NCBI RefSeq assembly: GCF_032362555.1
Contig: NC_083506.1
Coordinates: forward strand, 3,457,501 to 3,521,500
Length of the DNA: 64,000 bases
Direction: 5' to 3'
Source: Amyelois transitella
Taxonomy: Eukaryota > Arthropoda > Insecta > Lepidoptera > Pyralidae
Shown: positions 13,607-37,523 of the stretch, one piece after another
Position numbering within the stretch: the first letter of the stretch is position 1
Layout of the letters: each line of letters begins with the position of its first letter
Position numbers and translations under genes: made by a program
Notes under the pieces: generated by a model
The model's database searches: none
The model's input: the letters and a program-made list of their open reading frames with translations, nothing else
Told to the model about the DNA's origin: nothing

Positions 13607-15228
13607 AAATGTTAAACCTATTAGGATAGATTTATTTTAAAAAAAATTACCTGAATCATCACATAGAAGACTTTTAAATGCAACAAATATCAACATTTAT
13701 ACATTTGAATTTGTAGGAGAAAAATTACGTTACACAACAGACAAGTAATTTAGTGCTTGTTTAATGAGATTACACTATCTCCAAAACACATTAAACCATC
13801 GGTATGTATTACATCCGCATTCGTTATTCAATTAAAAGTGATCTACATACAAATTACGTAAGTTTTCCCCTACACTTTTTGGCGGCAAAACAAAGCAAGC
13901 TCATCCATTGATGAGTTTAGAGCTTTAATCGCCACCTGTATATCTCTCACAAAATAATGAGAGTACGGATATGACACTACTTCCGAGAACTGGCATTTTC
14001 ACTGTATATGTTATGTAGGTATTCTACTCATTGTAATGTTAATTCTACTATTCGTTCACTATGAAAGCAAATCTAAAGGATAATTCATGAATTTCACAAC
14101 AAATATTTAGTTAATAACATCGGCTCAGGAATTATAGCGACATATTATGATCATGTAATTATCACTCCTTAACAAGTGGAACACATATAGCACGAACTCT
14201 TAAAAGAAAAAATATATATATATACCTATTACATTTTATTTAGTTACTTTATTACTCATAAAGCAGTAATAACATTGCTATCGTTACCGTAATAAAATTG
14301 TTCAGTGTATGTGGCATATTACAACAGGCGTCACCTGTCCCTCATCATATTTTATTCCCAATTACATTTTCAGCAGTTTGTTCCAAAGTCCGGGACCAGC
14401 TTAAAATAATAATGTACGAACACACTTACCTGAATAATATTTAACTTGGTGTGAAAAGAAATAGTAAGAACTGACCTAGTTTTTAGACTTTTGATGGGGG
14501 GAAAATAATATGGGAAAATGTGTGATTTTCAGGCTATGAAAGTAGTCGTTATTTACCTTTCATATATTTCGACTGTCATGATCTACTTTCACAATCGATT
14601 GTGCCCTTCAGACGTTCGTTATAACTTTAAAAAAAAAGAAAGCAAATTCTGTACTTTCTTTATTGTAGGCATACCATTCAGCCTACCACGTGTTACACTT
14701 TCTCGCGCGAAACCAATTGCAATCAGTCACGGTTCTTTTTTGTCTGGCTGTACGTTTTTTTTTACCAACATAATTTTTTCCCAGTGTTCCTTTTATACAT
14801 TTGCACATTGAGCTGGATGGCATGATGATAGAATTGAATTCAGAAAGTGGTATTAGTACTTAAATAATAACGTATAAAGTTCACCACTGTATCCCAGATG
14901 TTGAAAAGTAATTGTGAAGTGAACTCCATAAGTATTTTTTTTTTTGATTTTTCAGTACACATGTGCACTTTTTCGCACCACCAACTTAAAGTTTTTTTCT
15001 GTTTGGTCAGCTGGTTGACTGGTAGAGAATGCCAAACGACATTAAGTCCGCCTTTTGTACATTTTTGTTTTGTGCAATAAAGTTTTAAATATATAAATAA
15101 ATAAGAACAAACAAATGCTTATAAAGAATTGACGGATATTAAATGGTTATCAATAGGTAGATATAAAAAATGAAATAAAAAAGAATTTAGGACACTTGCG
15201 AAGCAAAGTCGGAACGCCGGTCAATTTA

Positions 15229-15466
15229 CATATTTACATACACATATTATCACGTCTATATCCCTTGCAGGCTAAACAAAGTCAACGGTCGTGAAAAGAC
15301 TGAAAAGTCACCTTCATCTATTGAGATGCAAAAAGTGACAAGTTGCTAGACGATCGGCTACGAGAAGAATCCCATGCGTATAAACCTATCTCTTAGTCGC
15401 CTTTTACAACATCCATGAGAGAGATATAGGGTGGTTCTATTCCAAAATGGTGGAAACCACACAGCG
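15229..15466 (+). repeat. Repeat family A, diverged copy
   Basis: ACACATATTATCACGTCTAT starts the copy and GTGGAAACCACACAGC ends it; the interior is shortened around the GTTCAGC block. Confidence 0.7.
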
Positions 15467-15472
15467 AATATA

Positions 15473-15645
15473 TCTTATATATAAAATTCTCGTGTCACAA
15501 TGTTCGTTCACGTACCTCCGAAACGGCTTGACCGATTCTCATGAAATTTTGTGAGCTTATTGAGTAGGTCTGAGAATCGGCCAACATGTATTTTTCATAC
15601 TCACAAAATGCAAGACAACGTTTGCCGAGACAGCTAGTTTATTTT
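15473..15645 (+). mobile_element. Retroposon-like segment with CGAAACGGCTTGACC motif
   Basis: Contains ATAAAATTCTCGTGTCACAA, CCGAAACGGCTTGACCGATT and AGGTCTGAGAATCGGCCAAC, a sequence pattern I recall as a common interspersed repeat of Lepidoptera. It abuts the family A copy directly. The class is uncertain. Confidence 0.5.
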
Positions 15646-15830
15646 ATAATTATACTGTATTTATTTTATAATTATAAACTACCTCGCAAGTTTTTGTGAC
15701 CTAATCTCAGGTCGTTAAGCATGGTTGCTCCATAAAATACTAGTGAATGTAATGCCAAAGCAAAGCAAAGCCAAAGGTTACTGGTTCCATTCTCTTGGTC
15801 CACAAGGAATGTCCGAACACAAATTAATTT

Positions 15831-16085
15831 CTACATACATATAGTCACGTCTATATCCCTCGCGGGATAGACAGAGACAACAGTCTTGAATAGACTGAGA
15901 GACCACGTTCAGCTGTATGGCTTTATGATGGTATTGCGATTAAAATAGGTACCTACTTGCTAGTCCTTCACATACAAAGGTAATCCCAAGTGTTTAGAAA
16001 CCCATCCTTAGTCGCCTTTTTTGACATCCATTGGAAAGATATCCACTCCGCATCTATTCTAAAATGCCAGAAATCACACGGCATT
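15831..16085 (+). repeat. Repeat family A, near full length
   Basis: Runs from CTACATACATATAGTCACGT to AAATCACACGGCAT, with the standard internal order. Confidence 0.75.
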
Positions 16086-16954
16086 TTAAATTAATTTCTT
16101 GATTATATATTTGTAGTATGGAAGACTGGTAAGAAAGCTAAAGAAAGAAAATAAAAGTTTGTGCTAACCACAGAAATCGGAATGTTATTTCCTCTTCCAG
16201 TTTATCCGATTTTCGCTTATGACCAAAACGATCGAAATAAACAACTGTTTATATAAAAAACTACTTGTTGGCCTATAAGGATAAGGATCCTTACAACAAA
16301 AAACACTTACCTATAATACATATCTTTTTAGACGGGAGACTTTTAAAGCTAAATTAATTTAGCACGATTATTTTATTAACTTTTGGTACGTAGGAGTTTT
16401 CGCCTTCATTTGCTTTCAAGAAACATATCCGTGAGCCAACGACCGTTCAACTATAACTCGACTTAAATCATTAATTACATATGTACAATTTATAGAACAA
16501 CAATGAAGTATTTAACCGCCGTTTATATCAGATTTTACAATTACCATCGTGACTCTTAACACAAGGGCTAATGGTACAAAATGCAGTAGCAAGAATTCAC
16601 GTCAAATGGGTGGAGTTGGTAGATTGAAGGGACCTTGGGATTCGAAAGTGCAGACAGCGACCGGAACGTTGCCTTCTAGGAAAAATCTAGATTACTAGAA
16701 CAAAAGGCACATATTGTGCTGTAAGTACCACAATGATTAAAATTAATGCCATTCTGTATAGCTGAAAAAATTACTATAATTAAGGAAGATTCGGGACTCC
16801 CACCAAATTAATGACAGGTTTATTAGATTTTTTTATAGTCCCTGTAAATCGTAAACCCAGGAGGCCTAAGTAACAAAGAATTGAGTTATATTTTTTTTAT
16901 ATAGTTACAACATTTTTCATTGCAAAACTTTGCAAAAGAAACGGGTCTGGTTAT

Positions 16955-17265
16955 ATTGGTCGGGCTGTTACAGAGCACCCACTCCCGGCCGCTATCCCAC
17001 TACTGCCCGATACGGAGACTTTTGGCTGCTGGGTGTCCCCCCTGGCCCGGTTCGCCCCTCCTTAGTTAACCTGCTCTCCTCAGACTCCTCCGAGGAGACC
17101 ATATTAATACCAGGCTTAGTGTGGACGTCCAGTCAACATAGGCCACTCAGCACCAGGACTCCCGACCTCAAACAATCCTCCGATTCCGACCTCCGAGTAG
17201 CCGGATTACAGGAGACGCCACGCTCCCAGCCGACAGCCACGACGAATTGTGAGAACACATTACAA
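16955..17265 (-). mobile_element. GC-rich island, probable transposon remnant
   Basis: About 310 bp of markedly GC-rich sequence stands alone in AT-rich DNA. On the minus strand an ATG at 17102 opens a short frame rich in Ser, Glu, Pro and Gly. The plus strand carries a 121-codon open frame (16930-17295), Pro/Ser/Thr rich, with no domain I recognise. Either strand could be the 5' piece of a retrotransposon or an unrelated decayed exon. No splice context or neighbour supports a host gene. Confidence 0.3.
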
Positions 17266-17887
17266 ACCTCATGTAGGTATTACACAATTTGTTGAATAAA
17301 TAAATCATGCATACCCATAAACGAAAATATTGAATGCTCGTTTTACTCCTTAATATCACATTTTTCTAAAATTAAAAACAGATTTAAATTCAAATTTTAC
17401 AATAAATATTTCATTGCACAAGTATCGAAAAAATATGGAATTTGTATACCACGCCATCTGTTAATCATGATTCACACTAGAAATCATAATGCTTCTAAAC
17501 CATGGAAATGAAACCAAAGTGGTAAAAATATTCAGACCAAAGGGAAATCTTAACAGGAATATAAAAATCTTTGAATGTGAATATAACAAAAATTGTATTT
17601 TAATACATACCTACACATTATAATTATTTTAAATTACGAAATAGATGAAAAGAAAAATGTTATTCACCGATTTTTCTTTATATATTTTGAGGTTATTTTT
17701 AAGCTTTTTGACATGACATGACAACAGCTGTTAATGTCAAACAATCAAATGTTTCATTGTTTGGTTTGATTTGAAAATCTGAATTTATTTCAACGGCGAT
17801 TACGAGAAGAGAATCATTCCCATATTGTTTTTGTTCCATAAAGTTCGTTTTATTATTTCTAGTCAGGCACACATATTTTTAAAAACA

Positions 17888-31187
<13,300 letters not shown>

Positions 31188-31596
31188 ATATTGTTCTCTC
31201 TCTCTTACTCTGTTAAATCTAGTTTCGAAACCCAGTTCAAATCAGTTTGGTCGCCGGCTCCTAAACATGTATTAAATGTGACCAATAAGGAACTTCGGTT
31301 CTTAATCACGTATTGAGACTGCGATCTCAACGCGCTTGCGGCGCTAGCCTAACGAGTGCGAGCAGAAGAACTTCGTGTATATTGCTGTCTCGCTTTCTCA
31401 GACCGAAGTTTAAATTTCTGATACCGGAGTGTGACAGTTGGGATAAGTGCGAACAGGCAGCTTCTCCTAAATACAGCTGTCTCGTTTCCTTATTCGTCAG
31501 TTGTAATTTCGAAGATTAGTGTCCTCTTTCAATTTTTTAAAAAATCCTTGTTATGTAAGTTTTTAGCGTATTTCAATTTACTAAGCTATTAATAAA
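31188..31596 (+). other. PASK: PASK 3' untranslated region candidate, with two decayed copies of the C-terminal coding end
   Basis: A canonical AATAAA lies at 31591-31596, 404 bases after the stop. Inside, 31350-31420 and 31425-31518 resemble the end of exon 22 and the bases after it. The second echo translates as ECDSWDKCEQAAS against ECDSWDECEQDSFS in the gene, followed by a similar TCTCGTTTCCTTATT stretch. The site of cleavage is a guess. Confidence 0.5.
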
Positions 31597-34032
31597 TATG
31601 ACATGTTTGGACTTCCAATCCAACACTACATGTACACTATTCGCAGTTAAGATTTTGTAACCACAAATAGAATCTTAATCTTTTTTTAAATATCAATATG
31701 ACACATTATATGTTTTCACGAATTACTATTTAATATTTAAGGTTATAAAAAAGGATGAATAGACCAATTGTCATGAAAATGTCTTCTGAATGAAAGCACA
31801 TTACAATAAGATAAAATAAATATTTTTGTAGGGAAACTAACACAATCTTGCTAAAGCAACGCGAAAGTGCCCTTCTTGAACGCATATTGTTTTCTTTAAA
31901 CCGTATCTCCAATACATACATATCTTGCTCAAATCATAAATGCTTATCTTATGAATTAGAACTGACATTATTTTAAGCTCTGTCCTGATATTTAAGTTCC
32001 CGTAAGGACGGCGACACAATTATGACTTCATCCGTCACTATGGAGTAAATGCTCTTTAAAATATTTGTTCCCAATACCAAGGTTTAGTCAGGGTTGCTTC
32101 TAAACTTTTGCTTGACTGATTTATCACTTAAGTAACAATCTAACTTAGGCAGGTCTCTTTGATGACTAGAATAGCTTCAAAATTGATCGCTGTACTTTTA
32201 TTATATAGGATTAAATAGTTTTGAATTTTTCTACTCTGAGAGTTCTTACAATATTTTTGAAAAAATAAAATTTAGTATTATCTTTCTTCACCGCGATAGG
32301 TTTAAAATATGCTTGCTTGAAAATAGTTTAAACTTATTTTAAAACGAAATTTATTAAGAAGAAACTAAATAATAAATATTGTCAGTTAAAAGTCTAAAAT
32401 ATAATTTCCATTACTAGTAGTAGAAAATCGACCAAGCGTAGGAATATAGAAATTACCTTTAAATATTGTTCTTTACATTTGTCCTAATTAAATAGATTTT
32501 TTATATTACGACGAAAGAAAGTCTCAACAGTATTAAATCTCTTAACGATTCATTTGATTCCTAAATGATAGCTTTATTTTTAAATTAAATGTTACAAAAA
32601 TAATTACATCTAAGTATAAAGATAATATTTATCTTTTGGTAAATCGCCAAAGTTTGAGAAAGTAGGGTTGTGGTTAAGCCATAAAGAAGATATGAAAATA
32701 TAATTCAATCTCAATATGTAGTTTTAAAATGAAATGCTTATGCCGTCACACTTGTTTTATTTCATAGTAACACATTTTGAAAACATTCCAGCCGGTCATT
32801 AGTGTATATAGTATTGATTTTTATCAATATTGATCTCAACCTGTTTGATATCTTAAGAAAACATTTTAATATACATTTCATTCGCATTTACCCGCAGCCA
32901 CCCAATGTGGATTTTACCTTCCGATAGTAGAATAAGCAAATTCTTCGCGTAATTATGTCTGTTCATTAAATCGGTAACAAAATTAACTAATAACTTTTGC
33001 CTGGGGCTGTGTATATTTTCGATATTTTCCAGGAGCTAAAAGCGCTATTGACGAAGAGTAATTTTTAATTCTTTCCTAAAACTCTTTTTACATAAACACA
33101 TAGTTCGAACAGCAAACAATATTGGTCCATTTCTTAATAATAATAAGGTTTATTTATGAACAAATTTGTATTAGGTATTATGATCTCGGATTTTGTTTCT
33201 TTGTCATTAATTTTACGCTTTCGGATCAACTATTTTGTGCATTAAATTAAATTGTCTATAAGTTAGTTACTATATGGGTGTTAGTTTTTAAACAATTTGT
33301 ATTATTTAGTGAAATATGAAAATGTTCTCACATATGAAATTATTATATTTATTTTAATATAATATGTGTCTAAACTGATAAGTGACTAGACTTAGAAATT
33401 GTTTGTTCATTTGTAAAAAATTTCGAATTTTATTTGTAGCTTTGATATCATTGTAAATATCATAAATTTAATTACAGTTTTACTTTATTTAATTACAGTT
33501 TTACTTTATTGAGTCAATGAGTGTTGAATGGTCTATGCTTACAGAAATTTGATGTAAAGGTTTAGTTGAGTGCGGTATATTTTAAATTTTTAAGTTTTTA
33601 TTTATTTAAGAGTTTGTTTTAATAGTACAAAAAGAGATTCTTTACTCAATTCCAACCTTTACAACAATTTGCAACTTCTTGAATATTATATCAATTATAG
33701 GATTGTATTCAAAGTACATAAAACTATATTTTTGTAGCCTTTCCTAATATTATATTTGTGTTGACGATATAATATGGTTAATTTATCGGTAATAATAGTC
33801 AAAAGCGTCCGTTTCTCGACGAGTGCCTTACAGCGGACTGCGGGTTACGTTGCTTGTGTAGGACGCTGTGACTGTGACCATTCAGAAATAAATGACACTA
33901 TTACCAAATATATTGTCTTACTTTATTTAGCGTATATTTCCGCGCAGATCGTAAAATTCATTCGAGAAAAGGCTTATTTGGGTTATCTGTTTTGCCTTTT
34001 GGCTGTGTCGTGATAAATCTAATTACCCAATC

Positions 34033-34216
34033 ATACATAAATATAGTCACGTCTATATCCTTACGAGGCAGACAGAGCAAATAGTCTGGAAAAGACTGAC
34101 AGGCCAGATACAGCTGAATGAATAATGAAATGCGAATCAAGTGACAGGATGCTAGCCCATTAGTCGCCTTTTACGACATTCATGGGAAGATTTGGAGTGT
34201 TCCTATTCTCAAGCTA
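34033..34216 (+). repeat. Repeat family A, truncated copy
   Basis: CATACATAAATATAGTCACG to GGAGTGTTCCTATTCTCAAG. The middle is shortened (GACAGGATGCTAGCCCATTA directly joined to GTCGCCTTTTACGACATTC). Confidence 0.7.
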
Positions 34217-34384
34217 AGGAAACATGGAAACTATAGCTGACAAATCAGGAAAACTTTTTTATATGATTTGATTAACATGATTTGGTGACCCATATCCTGT
34301 ATTCGGTCCTATAAAAGCTTTAACCCCCTTAAGTTATATGACGATATTTTATTTAATTTGAAAGATAATAAAAAAAATAAATAT

Positions 34385-34668
34385 TCTGTGGAAATTTCAA
34401 GAGTCTACCTGTTACCGTTAGTAATACTGAGAACAAACATTATGATATAAACACATTGTAAGCCCCCTCTAATATTCCATCTATTTTTTTAATATTTCTA
34501 GTAAGTATTTGTTGTTGTATCGGCAACGGAAATATAATTCTTTTGTATAAATTTCAACTTTCTCGCTATCACGGTTTATGAGATAGTGACGGACAGATGA
34601 ACGGACTAACAGCGGAGGCTAAGAAATATGGTCCCGTTTGAGGTATATAACCCTAAAAAGCAAAAGCA
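34385..34668 (+). mobile_element. RTE-like retroposon tail ending in CGGAACCCTAAAA-type motif
   Basis: TGAGATAGTGACGGACAGAT, GGACTAACAGCGGAGGCTAA, GGTCCCGTTTGAGGTATATA and ACCCTAAAAAG form the widespread arthropod tail (ACAGACGGACAGCGGAGTC...GGTCCCGTTTT). A relative lies at 57095-57380. Confidence 0.55.
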
Positions 34669-35240
34669 ATACGAAGTATTGAAGAATTTTCTACCAATCC
34701 CGATAATAATTTGTGTATCTGGTAACACCCCACCAAAATGTCACTTCGTATGGCGGTGCGTCCCTTTTTTGCTAATCATTCTCGTATTTGGGCAAATTAT
34801 TCATTATTTTTATCTAAACAAACTACTTTGACCCATCAGATAAGTTATAAATTTAAACTTGCTGAGGCCCGGCAAGTATTGGTAAGTTACTGTAATTACA
34901 ATCTTTCGTAGAACACAACTTTATACCGTGCTTTGTATAATGTAGTTTTAAGTGTATCGTTTTGATTTGACTCCAATTAATTATAAAAAGATGACCAACG
35001 TTCGTTTAATCCTAAAATTGTACTGTAATAATTTATTGATGTTATCAGTGTTATCGTTTTATAACCTTATTTAATAGGTACCTATTCTAGACAGGCAAGG
35101 AGGTATGTTGGTTTATTTGTTACCCACCAAAATCCAAAATAAGTACATTATCTAGGTTCAAAATATAGGTTTTTATTTATTATTGAACATATTATTCAAC
35201 AGCTTATACATATATATTTCTATTGTGCTCAGTTATCAGT

Positions 35241-35475
35241 AACATACATACTTTATAATCACGTCTGTGTCCCTTGCGGGGCAGACAGAGCTAGCAATCT
35301 TGAAAAGACTGAAATACCAAAATTTTGCACACTGAATAGCACTATTTAACATATTTAGGTACTATTAACTATTACTCTCTAGAAGCCCAGGTTGATTGGG
35401 CGAGTTAAGTTTTAACACAAAACAACTGTCATCTGACCTCAGCAGGAAACCTAACCCTTATCCGAACCCCTGTTT
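35241..35475 (+). repeat. Repeat family A fragment joined to family B fragment
   Basis: 35241-35316 is the microsatellite end of family A (TATAATCACGTCTGTGTCCC, GCAATCTTGAAAAGACTGAA). 35383-35475 is family B (CCCAGGTTGATTGGGCGAGT, ACTGTCATCTGACCTCAGCA). Confidence 0.6.
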
Positions 35476-35799
35476 CCACTGTGATCTACTGGTCAAATCC
35501 ATCAATTATCATTTTAATTTCTCAATTCATCATGGTTACTCATTGTGACTCATTTTCAGACCAAAGTGGCTGTGTCTTCATATGCATACTAAGCATTTTT
35601 TTTGGGACACCTTATCAATTTGATCACAAATGCTTTCAATCTCAACATTACATCCATATACATTAAACTGTATCTATAGACAGACATTTGATTATGTTTG
35701 TTCGAGAGTTCTATTTATCTTTGAGTGGATGATTAGCAGAAAATATCATGTAAATGGTGCCCTTAAAATGAAAATACCTTTTTTTTTAATCCATACAGT

Positions 35800-35866
35800 A
35801 GTGGTCTTTCAGTCTTTTCAAGAGTGTTGGCCCTTTCTACCCTACAACGGATAAAGGCTTAACTAT
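35800..35866 (-). repeat. Repeat family A fragment
   Basis: GTGGTCTTTCAGTCTTTTCA, TGTTGGCCCTTTCTACCCTA and AACGGATAAAGGC; only the microsatellite side remains. Confidence 0.55.
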
Positions 35867-36865
35867 ATTTTATTATTATATTCTTTAAGTTGAAAAAAAA
35901 TTTGAATGACTCAAAGAAAATCGACTAGGTATTTATATGTATAAATTTATAATCGAATGAATCCCTTCTAACCTTACATTCTAGAACTAAGTACCTAGTT
36001 CACCTTGTATAAGATAAGTACTCGTGGCGTCTCATATTGTATATCAATGAAACAGTTTGCTTTTATTTATTCGTGGTTTGCTCTCGATAAAAACGATTTC
36101 GTCATGATGAGATACAGACTACGATATGATGCCTCTCCCAACCGCTGCGGTAATTATTTTCAGGAATCCCTAGATAACCTTCTTAGGATCACTTCATTGT
36201 TTGCAACAAGACCTTTTTTTCTAAACCGTGCAGAGGTATTATTTTACAAATATATTTCGACGATCTTTTTAAATACGAAAACAAGCGAACGCAATAAAAA
36301 AAAATACCGTAAAGGTACCTATATCGCATATTTTGAGATTTTACAAGGAAGATCGAATATTACCTTCCAATCGGCCAAAAATCAAGAAAATTGGCAAGAA
36401 GCAGCCTGCTTCAAGTAGTATATTAACTCACAGCAAATGTTTTTTACAAAGCCTATCAAGTTATTATAAAAAAATGTCTTTTGAAAAGTGTTTGCTCTGT
36501 CTGTATCTGTGTATGTGCATGGATTCTTTTTTTCTGTATGAAGGGATAGTCTTTTAATGGTTATTCGCCTCTAGATATCAAACTCATCATTAACGAGTCA
36601 CTACACTCAATCATATGACACTGCTTGCATCGCGTTAGTACCGTCAGTATCGTCCATACATCCTGTACGCGCGTATCGCCTTGCATTCAGCGATTTAAAA
36701 CTTTTCCTTTCTACGTCTCTGTACGGTAAGCATTAACGCAACCAATTTGATTACACGTTACGTTATAATTTACGTAATTACTCATGTTTACGTACAATTA
36801 ATAATAAATTTGATAATGGTTAAGTAATGCCTAATAGATAGCAAGTATTATTTTCGTTATTCTGG

Positions 36866-37001
36866 AAAACTTAGATGTTTTTTTTTCTCGCGTCAATAAC
36901 TTTCTGGGAAATCTTACTTATCTTAATTTCGGGAAAACTTAGATGTTTTTATTCTCGCGTCCATAACTTTCTGGGAAATCTTACTTATCTTAATTTCGGG
37001 A
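36866..37001. repeat. Tandem duplication of a 67-68 bp unit upstream of PREP
   Basis: Two copies of AAAACTTAGATGTTTTT...TCTCGCGTC...ATAACTTTCTGGGAAATC...TTAATTTCGGG lie head to tail, differing by a few bases. The array ends about 330 bp before the PREP TATA box. Confidence 0.9.
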
Positions 37002-37328
37002 AAACACGCCATATACCTACTGGGGTATTTTTGGGTACCTACCTTTATCACGAGCTATTATAAACTAGCTGCTATAGAAGTCTGTTGGTGGTACGAACCA
37101 ATCACTTTCACCGGCGCAGAATTCGTTTGATTATTTTAAAAAAAGTAAAAAAAATAATTTATCCTCCTTTAAACATGACCATAAACAACTAAAAAGACAA
37201 ACATGTGTCACACTGCCATCAAATTTGCATGGAATAAAAATGAACGAAGACTTCATATCGTCCGTTTGCAAATGGTGCGGCCAATACGACTGCTCGTGCG
37301 ACAGCCCGGTTTGTTTTCCAGCGTGCTT

Positions 37329-37363
37329 TATAAGACGGTGTCGTGTTGGCGGCCGGCCAGTCT
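37329..37363 (+). promoter_or_regulatory. PREP: TATA box and initiator of PREP
   Basis: TATAAG at 37329-37334 is followed 30 bp later by CCAGTCT, a good match to the arthropod initiator, with its A at 37359. The spacing is exactly that of a focused core promoter. Transcription from 37359 would give a leader of only 21 nt before the first ATG at 37380. Confidence 0.6.
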
Positions 37364-37379
37364 GTTAGCGGCCCTCGCC

Positions 37380-37523
37380 ATGGAGTGTGTGTATTTAGTG
37401 TATGTGTGTGTGTTGTTTCAGTGCGTGTGCGCGTCTACGTCGTCCGCGCCGAGGACCATGAGTTTCGAGTACCCCGAGGCGAGGAGGGATGAAACGGTCG
37501 TGGACGACTATCATGGGACTCTG
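37380..37523 (+). CDS. PREP: PREP exon 1 with two in-frame start codons and a leader-like N-terminus
   Basis: The first ATG (37380) has GCC before it and G after it, a strong context. It begins [18 protein letters not shown], then STSSAPRT, a hydrophobic stretch resembling a secretory signal with a plausible cut after CVCA. The second ATG (37458, context GACC) begins [20 protein letters not shown], which aligns with the ordinary cytosolic PREP start. The very short predicted leader would favour scanning past the first ATG. Whether both forms are made is inference. Confidence 0.7.

Larger units (their letters stand above)
1..17887. other. Gene-free, repeat-rich intergenic region
   Basis: No reading frame here has family resemblance, coherent splice structure or exon-like composition; the open frames are short and AT-rich. 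What can be recognised is repeats, annotated separately: one SINE, three copies of repeat family C, eight of family A, one of family B, one of family E, two RTE-like or retroposon-like segments and one GC-rich island. The remaining stretches (about 466-832, 946-2622, 2756-4880, 6956-8461, 8551-9117, 9367-9917, 10175-12855, 13129-13431, 13609-15228, 16086-16950, 17266-17887) are AT-rich DNA in which I see nothing beyond short A/T runs and one small hairpin at 12390-12416. Confidence 0.7.
31597..37328. other. Intergenic region between PASK and PREP
   Basis: 31597-34032 is AT-rich and free of the recognisable repeat families, possibly a long alternative PASK 3' end. It has a short direct duplication near 33473-33513 (AATTACAGTTTTACTTTATT twice). 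After 34033 come family A fragments, an RTE-like tail and a family B fragment, listed separately. 35867-36865 holds only AT-rich short frames. A 68-bp tandem duplication lies at 36866-37001. Confidence 0.6.

Noticed and set aside
36005..36418. 137-codon open frame between PASK and PREP
   Set aside because: AT-rich, Lys/Tyr/Phe-biased translation without any domain, and no splice or promoter context. It fits chance in AT-rich DNA.
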